A stretch of DNA of 14,176 nt from Thalassiosira profunda (taxonomy: Eukaryota > Bacillariophyta > Thalassiosirophyceae > Thalassiosirales > Thalassiosiraceae). The DNA lies in the NCBI GenBank assembly GCA_036939355.1, contig JALLAP010000662.1:1-14176 (forward strand), written 5' to 3'. The notes below the pieces were generated by a model. The model saw only the letters and a program-made list of their open reading frames with translations, ran no database searches and was not told the DNA's origin. Below, one piece after another: positions 6,521 to 13,044 of the stretch (position 1 is the first letter of the stretch; each line of letters starts with the position of its first letter). A program made the translations under genes and the position numbers.

Positions 6521-9067
6521 TCAGTCCAACGACCGAGGCGGAGGGCGATCTTCGATGGGCACCTTCGGCTTGTCTCCGAGCACAGCGTTGATCTGGTTGA
6601 CGTTCTTGAGGAGCCAAGGGGGCAGGAAGTTCTTGCCGCGAGCCCTGCAACGATCGGTATCGTGCCTGCTGAAGCACGCTTTGCAGCGTGGAAGACTCTT
6701 GGCCGACGAGGCCATGGCGTTGAATACCAGCTCATGGAGCGTGGGATCGACGCCGTCGCCTTCAAAGCCCATCGCCATCGCTGGAGCCACCATCTCTTTG
6801 AGCAGATCTTCCAGTTGGTCATCGTCTGCTTCGTCGTCAACTGCAGTAGCCTCGGGCTGGACGTCGCCAACTGTAGCGTCGTCTGGAGCACCAACTGGCA
6901 TGTCCTCGGCGAGGCCAAGAGCCGCAAACTGCGGACGATTGAAGGGCGACTGCTTCTTTCCTCCAAACTTTGGTCCAAACTTTCCTCCAAAGCGATTGGC
7001 TGGAGCGATCTGCTGCTCATCGATCGACTTGCGCACTTGCAAGACCTGCGGGGCTTTGCCGCGGATGAGGTAGTTCGAGATGGTATGGACCGTCTCGTTT
7101 TGGTAGAGCGCCGAGAAGCCGTTGGTGGCCAAGAAGGTGTTGAACGCATGCTGCTTGGGCGGAATCAGGGGCACGAGGTTCTCGCAGCGCATCAATTGCT
7201 CGAAGAACTGGTGCAAGAGAGCGTTGGGGCTGGGCTCGATGCCAGAGAGATCGATGGTATCCTGAATCTCGCGGGCTCTCTTGATCAAGTCGTCGAGGCG
7301 ATCTCCATTTGCAACAGTGAGCGAGCGAATCGTCTCGCCAATGTTGACGTCGAGCGAGCCGAGCGTGGGCATGATGGCCTTGGCCAAGTACTCGAGGGCG
7401 GCCCATCCGTCGGTGTTGCCGTGGATGACGTTGGAGAGATGCATGAGCATCTTCGGCGCCTTCTGGAAGAGGTCCTTGTTGCGCAGCACCTTCTTGATCA
7501 GCTGGCCGACGAAATCAAGATGGACTTTGACCGAGGCGTGGTTGGTGAAGGACGTTGGAGGGTAGACGAGCATACGCAGCGTGGACGTCGAAGAGAGCGC
7601 TCCCAGTGCCGGCAAGTAGCGGATGTTCTTCTTGTTGGCAGTGGTCAGGGCGATATCAAAAGACTCGAAGAGCACCGAGAAGGCCGAGATAGAATCGCCC
7701 TGCACTTGCTCCTTCTCCATCGCCGTGAGAAAGGTGCTGGCCTTGAAATTCTCCTGCGTCATGCGGTTGAATCGATACAGATCGGTCGCCAAGATGTCGG
7801 AGTTGATGCCCATGTTCAAGTGGTCCTGCATCTCAAGCACGGACGTGCCGTCGTGGGCTGGAAGGCCGTGCGCATCGAGCACCACGTCTCCATCTTTCAT
7901 CAAAATCAGAATGTCAGAGTGAGGAGCAGTGTGCTGCAAGCCGCTCGCCGTAATGGTGAGGGCGTACGTCGGCTGAGGGCGCGTCATCGAAGCAGGGACG
8001 TAGCTGTCGATGGTGACGGGCGCGGCCATGTCGTTCGCGTACTTGTAGAAAGCAGAATCTCCAGGAAGGAAATTGATGGGGCTCGTTTGGTACTGCTTTC
8101 CAAAGAAGGAGTGCGTCTGAAGAGGCACTTGGACGGGAACACGACGATTGAACTGCTGCGCCGTGGACGTTGCAGTATTGGCCGAGGATGGGATCGTGCT
8201 CAGCTCGATCGAGGCGAGCGTCGTCGTCTTCTGTCTCATCGAGCGGTCGTTCTTCGCATCACGCTGCAAATTCTCAACCATCATCGTCAGATGGGAGATG
8301 TTCCGCTGGAGTTCGTCGTTCTCCTTGGAGCTCTTCTTGAGTTCACGGAGGAGGTACGAAGACTGGGAGGCAACGCTGAAGTTGTCGTGGTCTTCCATTT
8401 CCTCTCCTCCATTCCGATTGCCCTGCTGCTGCGCATTGCTCACAAGATGTGTATTGGATACGTCGATCGAGCGAGGGGGCCGAGAGGGACGGAAGGGGGC
8501 CTTCTGCTGCTCCTCGATGGTTTTCTTGACCCCATCGATGCTGCTGGGCTCGTAGTCGACGAAGCGGGTGTTGGGCAGGGCCCTCACGCTGTGCACGCTG
8601 GTCGGCATTGGCCTCGGGGCGCTCACTTGGGCACGAATCTGATCGATATCAAGTGGGCTGGGCCGAGTGAGGCCGCTTTCCATGTCGCTGAGGTCAGTTG
8701 ACGTCGACGCGGGAACAGCTCCGGGGGCGGGGGCAGCAGAATTGGACAGGCGATGCCCAGCTCCACGGACGGGTGGTCCATGTGGGGCGTTGTTGGCATT
8801 GGCGGCGTAACTGATGGTTCCGTTGACGCCATCGATCCTGCCGATGCTCGCGAGTCCTTGGTGGGCTCTTTCGGTGACGCCCGGAGGGAGACCACCAAGA
8901 GAGAGACCGTAGGGACGGGCCAGTTGGCCTGGAGGGCCGTGCTCGTCGTTGGGGCCGAGGCCGACGGAGCGGGCAGCAGCGGACGCGGGCGAGCTGCCGG
9001 GGGGGTAGCTCCCGACGCGGCGTTGCGGGCGGGCTCCACCACTGCTGTCGCCGTGGCGGCCGGACAT
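6521..9067 (-). CDS. gag: gag, structural polyprotein with zinc knuckle
   Basis: I start this 848-aa protein at ATG 9067-9065 (MSGRHGDSSGG); the frame is open only 17 codons further, with no other ATG. Residues 1 to about 230 are rich in Pro, Ser, Gly and Ala and look disordered. About 236-278 is a probable coiled coil (LLRELKKSSKENDELQ). The middle to about 650 is helical and capsid-like by position. Near the C-terminus is a zinc knuckle C795-x2-C798-x3-H802-x4-C807, one residue shorter than the common CX2CX4HX4C, followed by basic residues. It would form the particle and package element RNA. It ends in TGA at 6523-6521. It is about twice the length of typical copia Gag. The first 230 residues could be a lineage-specific extension. 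Confidence 0.85.
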   Translation of the reverse strand: MSGRHGDSSGGARPQRRVGSYPPGSSPASAAARSVGLGPNDEHGPPGQLARPYGLSLGGLPPGVTERAHQGLASIGRIDGVNGTISYAANANNAPHGPPVRGAGHRLSNSAAPAPGAVPASTSTDLSDMESGLTRPSPLDIDQIRAQVSAPRPMPTSVHSVRALPNTRFVDYEPSSIDGVKKTIEEQQKAPFRPSRPPRSIDVSNTHLVSNAQQQGNRNGGEEMEDHDNFSVASQSSYLLRELKKSSKENDELQRNISHLTMMVENLQRDAKNDRSMRQKTTTLASIELSTIPSSANTATSTAQQFNRRVPVQVPLQTHSFFGKQYQTSPINFLPGDSAFYKYANDMAAPVTIDSYVPASMTRPQPTYALTITASGLQHTAPHSDILILMKDGDVVLDAHGLPAHDGTSVLEMQDHLNMGINSDILATDLYRFNRMTQENFKASTFLTAMEKEQVQGDSISAFSVLFESFDIALTTANKKNIRYLPALGALSSTSTLRMLVYPPTSFTNHASVKVHLDFVGQLIKKVLRNKDLFQKAPKMLMHLSNVIHGNTDGWAALEYLAKAIMPTLGSLDVNIGETIRSLTVANGDRLDDLIKRAREIQDTIDLSGIEPSPNALLHQFFEQLMRCENLVPLIPPKQHAFNTFLATNGFSALYQNETVHTISNYLIRGKAPQVLQVRKSIDEQQIAPANRFGGKFGPKFGGKKQSPFNRPQFAALGLAEDMPVGAPDDATVGDVQPEATAVDDEADDDQLEDLLKEMVAPAMAMGFEGDGVDPTLHELVFNAMASSAKSLPRCKACFSRHDTDRCRARGKNFLPPWLLKNVNQINAVLGDKPKVPIEDRPPPRSLD

Positions 9068-9360
9068 GATGGGGACTGGGGTTGGCTGGGGGCTGGGGGG
9101 TCTGGGACTGCTCTCCAACGTTGCTATTCAGCTGTGTGGATTGCAATGTGGCCTCGTGGTCCAGCGGCGGCCCTTCACTTTTGGTTCTGCTCTTCGAGAG
9201 GCGTCCATGGTAACGTGAAATCACGCGCGTGATTGCGTGACCTTCGCATTGCGTTAGAAGGTGAGCCAACGATATTGAATTTTCCACGAGTTCCTTTGTA
9301 CGCCTCCCCCAAAGAAAAATCAGGCCTCCCCAATCAAAAAAGTCTTTTTCGCGATTGGTT

Positions 9361-9417
9361 GATGGGAGTCCACCAAATTTGGGAGTCGGGATGGGAGTCC
9401 AGCGAATTTGGGAGCGT
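9361..9417. repeat. Tandem doublet, 29-bp unit
   Basis: GATGGGAGTCCA is followed by an AATTTGGGAG block. The unit is repeated once at a 29-bp step with a few substitutions (CCAAA against GCGAA in the middle). Confidence 0.8.
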
Positions 9418-9580
9418 CGCACGTTTCTAGTGGAAACGGTCAGGACTGGAAGACTGCGTGCAAAATCCTCCCCGTGAGAGCAGTTTGTTCACAGTTTGTT
9501 GGAAGTTTGACGGAAGTGTGGGGATGCACACGGAGCCACACGGAGCCGTTTGGGGAGACAAACTGGGCAAACGTCGAACG

Positions 9581-9622
9581 TTTGCGCAGTCGTTTTCGCA
9601 GTCATTTGCGCAGTCGTTTGCG
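9581..9622. repeat. 12-bp tandem repeat, about 3.5 copies
   Basis: Units are TTTGCGCAGTCG, TTTTCGCAGTCA, TTTGCGCAGTCG, then a partial TTTGCG. It lies in the untranslated leader of the element. Confidence 0.85.
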
Positions 9623-10040
9623 CTCCTCGAGTCGCGAGTGCGACGTTGCTTCTTCGATGAACCGCGGCAGGCGTCGTTTCACTCGGAGAAGCCCGCGGCC
9701 GCTGCGACGAAGTGCAAGGAATCTCCTCTCTCTGCCGTGGAGGTGGCGGCTCCCAAAGTACAGGTTCTGACGAAGGCGCGGCTCGATTTGATGTCGAAAT
9801 GTTCAAATGAGACGCTGGGCGTGGATCGTACAGTTGCAGTGTTGCAGAGAAGCGATCTTGCCCTAATTCTCTAGAGGTTGCAGTTGAGCTTGCATGCTGC
9901 TTCTCTCAGCGTGTAGGCCAGCAGCTTTTGGTACGTGCTGCTTCTGGCGAGCGGCATTCGTTCGTGGGCTTGGGAAGGCCTGCGATACAAATGTAAAGAC
10001 GGTGGCTGCTCAGCCTGGCCACCGATCTTGAGAGCGGCCG

Positions 10041-10113
10041 CGATCAGTCGTATACGGGACGTGTACGACGAGGGTGTCAAAAGACAAGCTCAAAGCGTCA
10101 AGCGAAGGATCGT
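10041..10113. repeat. Leader direct repeat, copy A (73 bp)
   Basis: This copy pairs with 10346-10418 at an offset of 305 bp without gaps. I count 65 of 73 positions identical. Both copies contain the core TACGGGACGTGTACGACGAG. The function is unknown. Confidence 0.88.
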
Positions 10114-10345
10114 GCCAATACCTAGTCTTGTGCTGCTGCTCCTCGCACAAGTAGGGCTAGTGGTTGAGGAAGGGTTGTCAGGGTGTGTGATGCTAATCGC
10201 ACTCTTGCGAGCGGAGATTGTTGAAGGCAACCCCGGTTCTTTCATAGCATACTCTGGCTAGATGTTGTGATTGACGGCCACACTGATACACCATTCAACA
10301 CGTGAAGGGATTGTTGGTTGGTAGGTGGTTGTGTGATGGCTGCTG

Positions 10346-10418
10346 CGATCGGTCGTGTACGGGACGTGTACGACGAGAGTGTCGGAAGACAAACTCGAAG
10401 CGTCAAGCGAAAGATCGT
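10346..10418. repeat. Leader direct repeat, copy B (73 bp)
   Basis: This is the partner of 10041-10113. The eight differences are all A against G on the plus strand. A weaker third relative may lie near 10560-10615 (GTGTACGATTACGA ... GAGCGTCAAACG). Confidence 0.88.
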
Positions 10419-10764
10419 AGCTGTATCGATGTGGTCGCCGTGCTTTCGGTAGGGCGAGTTCATTACAGGAAGAGGTTTTGCAGACCAGCGGGGTGACAAG
10501 GTCCCGCGATCGGACGAGCTGTTGGGCTCCTCGAGATTTGAAAATTGTTGGGCTGGGTGTGTACGATTACGATGCCGAAGCAAAGCATCCAGACACAGAG
10601 CGTCAAACGCCGACGCTGCTGTGTAGACATTGTCTCGACGCGTCGGGGTGACGAGAAGAGAGCAATGACCTTTCTTCGCTCAGAAGAGCGGCGACAACAT
10701 TTTCAAATTCGACGGGGCTCGCTCAGTCCGATCGACTGCAAAGCATTCTTCCCTCCTACGAACT

Positions 10765-10784
10765 CATAACGCAAGAGCGTTATG
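10765..10784. other. Perfect 8-bp hairpin next to the primer-binding site
   Basis: CATAACGC (10765-10772) and GCGTTATG (10777-10784) are exact inverted repeats with loop AAGA. The right arm also pairs with CATAAC at 10789-10794 inside the primer site, giving a competing hairpin. Confidence 0.8.
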
Positions 10785-10795
10785 GGCTCATAACC
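10784..10795 (-). other. Primer-binding site, complementary to the anticodon arm of initiator tRNA-Met
   Basis: Two bases inside the 5' LTR end the sense strand reads GGTTATGAGCCC. Its complement, GGGCTCATAACC, is the well-known anticodon arm of initiator tRNA-Met (anticodon CAT), not a tRNA 3' end. Drosophila copia is known to prime from a 5'-half initiator tRNA-Met cut in this arm. The 2-nt gap to the LTR fits the two bases that integrase trims from cDNA ends. Confidence 0.75.
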
Positions 10796-10797
10796 AG

Positions 10798-10932
10798 GTG
10801 AGGTTAACGACCTGTGGCGTGCTTGGATGTGCCCAAGCTACACGTTAGTGATGCAAACCAACGAACCAAGAAATTATGAGTTAATTTAGACTTCGTGGGT
10901 TTGAAACTTTGAAACCGAGGGTATCCTCATCT
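10798..10932 (-). repeat. 5' LTR (135 bp)
   Basis: This is the upstream copy in the sense direction, identical to 1842-1976. Transcription of the element should start within or close to it. I see no convincing TATA box. Confidence 0.92.
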
Positions 10933-10937
10933 AATAT
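10933..10937. repeat. Target site duplication, right copy (AATAT)
   Basis: AATAT directly abuts the outer end of the 5' LTR and matches 1837-1841. Confidence 0.85.
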
Positions 10938-11104
10938 TCCCGCAATTCACTGTCTTCTGAATGCTTCCTTGGGCCTTTTTTCAAGCAACGTGGGAATTGA
11001 TACTTTTTGAAAATAACCGCCTCACTCAGCGTGGAGCAACAAAAACCAACAACGCCGCCACGCCCACAAATCCCAGCCCCCAACGACAACCCACGACCTC
11101 ACCC
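10938..11104 (+). promoter_or_regulatory. 5' flank of the acidic-protein gene, right half of a split divergent promoter
   Basis: The 167 bp between the transposon and ATG 11105 are AT-richer than the gene and rich in CAAC/CCAAC near the ATG, like a leader. The frame is open back to an ATG at 10961, but the residues it would encode do not look like the rest of the protein. With 1733-1841 this would have formed a compact promoter of about 276 bp. The role is inferred from position. Confidence 0.5.
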
Positions 11105-12337
11105 ATGGCCGTCACAGCCGTGCTCCCCGCCGCCGCCGCCCACAGCGGCCGACGCCTGCCCACGACCATGCCCCCCTCCGCGTGCGGCGACGATTTTGAA
11201 TCGGCGGAGGCCTCCGCGGGTCTCGATGATGGCCAGCGCTGCACCGCGGCGCACCTTCAGCCCCGTTGCGAGGCCGGGACCGTCGTCACCAGCCCCACCG
11301 ACGGCGAGGACGAGTGCGGCTCCCCCGTGGACCGCGACGACGACTCGTCGGAGGAGGAGGATGCGGCGGAATTGTCCAGCCTCGCCGCCGATTCAGAAGG
11401 CGTGCCCGGCTCCGTGTCATTTCTCGCGAAAAATGCACCCCTCGGCCACGGCGAGGAGTCAGACGCCAGCTCCGGCGAGGAGTCCGAGCTGGAGGAGGAC
11501 GCCGACGCCTCCAGCGACGAGGAGCTGGACGCTGCCTCCAGCGACGACGAGGAGGACCAAGGGCCCGACTCCCAGCATCTGTACGAGACCGACGGCTCAG
11601 AGGCCGAGGAACAAGACTCCATCATGGACGACGACTCGTCATGCGCCTCCACCGCCACGCCCGACCAAGGCGGCTCCGTGGGCGACGACCACGAGCTGTT
11701 CCTCCCCTGGGACTGCTCCCCCAGCGTCGAGAGCCTCAAATACGAGGACGACGACAGCTCCGACGAAGAGGAGGACTATGCAGCAACCTACCGCCGCACT
11801 TTCATGTACGGCTCCGGACGCCGACCGCGCATGTGGGACGGCTGTCCCTCCGGCGTCTCCGTCTCGTCCAACTCCTCCTCCTCTTCGGACTCGGACGATT
11901 CCCGGAGGAGCTCCAAGGCGGCCGCGAACAAGGAGAAGGCCCCGCCCGCCAAGGCCGGGGTCTCCTTCTCTGACGCCGTGACCGTCTACCCCGTCTACCC
12001 CACGGAGGCCTACCCCGCCGACATGCTCGACGACATGTTCACCGGCAAGGTCGAACTGCGGGAGAACAAACTCCGGAACAAGCGTGAGTACGCTTTTGAC
12101 GGGCACGATTGGCGGAACGCCTCGGAGGAAAAGGACATGGAGCCCGACGACGATGGCGAGCTGGTCCATCCCGCGCACTGCGAGAATAGTGTGGGCCGGA
12201 GTCCCAGCCCCCCGCCGGTGCCGGCGAGCACGGGGCCGTGCAAAACGCGAAACGCGGTGCGGACGTACCCGGCGGCGCTGGGGAGTCGGGTCGCCGCGGG
12301 CGGGGCCATCCATAGAAAGCGAATGCGCATGTATTAG
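11105..12337 (+). CDS. Acidic low-complexity protein with a PP1-docking-like motif
   Basis: The product is 410 aa from ATG 11105 in good context (ACCCATGGCC); an in-frame ATG at 10961 would add 48 residues and I reject it. Residues about 70-280 are dominated by Asp, Glu and Ser runs with many SDEE/SSDEE casein-kinase-2-like sites. At 285-295, GVSFSDAVTVY fits an RVxF-type docking motif followed by a hydrophobic pair, as in regulatory subunits of protein phosphatase 1. At 326-342 is a conserved-looking stretch, KREYAFDGHDWRNASEE. PPP1R15 proteins (GADD34/CReP), which bring PP1 to phosphorylated eIF2-alpha, share the arrangement of an acidic N-terminus, V-x-F-S-x-x-V-x-V and a charged aromatic segment. 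That assignment is inference; another PP1 regulator or an unrelated acidic nuclear protein is possible. The C-terminus is basic and Pro-rich. No intron is apparent. Confidence 0.8.
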   Translation: MAVTAVLPAAAAHSGRRLPTTMPPSACGDDFESAEASAGLDDGQRCTAAHLQPRCEAGTVVTSPTDGEDECGSPVDRDDDSSEEEDAAELSSLAADSEGVPGSVSFLAKNAPLGHGEESDASSGEESELEEDADASSDEELDAASSDDEEDQGPDSQHLYETDGSEAEEQDSIMDDDSSCASTATPDQGGSVGDDHELFLPWDCSPSVESLKYEDDDSSDEEEDYAATYRRTFMYGSGRRPRMWDGCPSGVSVSSNSSSSSDSDDSRRSSKAAANKEKAPPAKAGVSFSDAVTVYPVYPTEAYPADMLDDMFTGKVELRENKLRNKREYAFDGHDWRNASEEKDMEPDDDGELVHPAHCENSVGRSPSPPPVPASTGPCKTRNAVRTYPAALGSRVAAGGAIHRKRMRMY

Positions 12338-13044
12338 AGGCGTGCAGCGGGATCGGTCGGTCGTTGGAGGATTTGGGAAGAGTTGCTCCTTCCCTCGAAA
12401 CTGGCGCGGGACGTCGTGAGGCCCCCGGCCAACAATGAACGCATCGCCTGCAGCTTTCGTCTATTGAAGCTACAAAGCAAGATGGAGGAATGGCCGAATG
12501 TTTCTTCGGAGTGGCGCATTTATCGGCGGCACTTCTTTTAGAGGAGAGGCGTATTGGCGTTTCGCAATCGAATAGAGGAGGTTAAAGCTATAATCTCCAA
12601 GATAGCCAATCGATGAACGCTGGGCGAGAAAGGCGGATTGCGTGCTCAAAGTTACTCTCATTGCAACCCGAATCATAGAAGAACACTTGTTGGCCAAGAC
12701 GAATCCATCGGCCAGAATCAAGCCCCCGAGTCCAAGAGCAATCTGGTGCCCGTACTCGGTGTTCTGCGACAACGCTGAGAGGCAGGGCTTCCGTCGTCAG
12801 ACCCTCCTTCACGCTGCGCCTTTGGAAGTGGCCTGCGAGCGACACGCGTCAACCTTTCATTTTGCACAATAATTCACAAATAATTTCTGCCCGCCCGCCC
12901 CCAATCGCCGCCCAGCCCCTACGACGAGCCTCCCCTTCGGACCTCTCCGCCGCCATCCCACTGCATCAACATTTCACGTCCGTTTCCTGACTGTGGTATA
13001 ACCGGCTGAGCTCTCCCTGCCTTGAAGCGTGCACGCACACAAGA
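12338..13044. other. Intergenic region without a supported gene
   Basis: These 707 bp hold only short frames. The longest, about 100 codons on the minus strand at 12470-12772, has no ATG at its start and no recognisable domain. The right part (about 12860-13044) looks like the upstream region of the gene at 13045: an AT-rich stretch (12861-12887), a GC-rich run and a CCAAT pentamer at 12901-12905, about 140 bp before the ATG. The left part is presumably 3' untranslated sequence of the acidic-protein gene. Confidence 0.5.
12901..12905 (+). promoter_or_regulatory. Possible CCAAT box upstream of the 13045 gene
   Basis: CCAAT follows a CCGCCCGCCC run 140 bp before the ATG. The position and GC-rich company fit a promoter element. 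A pentamer alone is weak evidence. Confidence 0.3.

Larger units (their letters stand above)
9068..10797 (-). other. Retrotransposon leader between the primer-binding site and gag (about 1.73 kb)
   Basis: No sense-strand frame here looks like a protein; the longest are about 105-113 codons of low-complexity residues. The stretch holds several repeats: a 29-bp doublet at 9361-9417, a 12-bp tandem at 9581-9622, a doubled ACACGGAGCC near 9530-9547, and a 73-bp direct repeat at 10041-10113 and 10346-10418. Such a leader would be expected to contain packaging signals and, given the 135-bp LTR, possibly promoter elements. That role is inference. Confidence 0.6.
1842..10932 (-). mobile_element. Ty1/copia-type LTR retrotransposon, near-complete, 9091 bp
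   Basis: The element is framed by 135-bp direct repeats that I read as identical base for base, and by AATAT duplications outside them. All coding parts are on the minus strand in copia order: gag with a zinc knuckle, protease (DSGA), integrase (HHCC, D, D and NGxxE context), reverse transcriptase, RNase H. Integrase before RT makes it copia rather than gypsy type. The long leader, large Gag, STDD at the RT active site and RNase H wording such as VDSDHA and PSDSGTKP are, to my memory, closest to copia lineages of algae and other protists (CoDi-like). That placement is inference. Identical LTRs indicate a recent insertion, but pol changes frame at three points, so this copy may not be able to move on its own. 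Confidence 0.95.

Noticed and set aside
6662..8701. A 679-codon open frame on the plus strand across gag
   Set aside because: It lies wholly antisense to gag, which has a zinc knuckle and continuous sense coding. The antisense product is Arg/Glu/Val-rich with no domain, as expected from mirror codon use.
9458..9874. A 138-codon plus-strand frame in the transposon leader with an FAQS-like repeat
   Set aside because: The repeat comes from the 12-bp DNA tandem, the frame is antisense to the element, and no domain is visible.
10961..11104. A 48-residue N-terminal extension of the acidic protein
   Set aside because: It would start 24 bp from the transposon in AT-rich leader-like sequence; the ATG at 11105 has better context and fits the composition of the rest.
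12470..12772. A 100-codon minus-strand frame in the intergenic region
   Set aside because: It has no ATG at its start, an upstream in-frame stop, no domain, and no neighbour that suggests a role.
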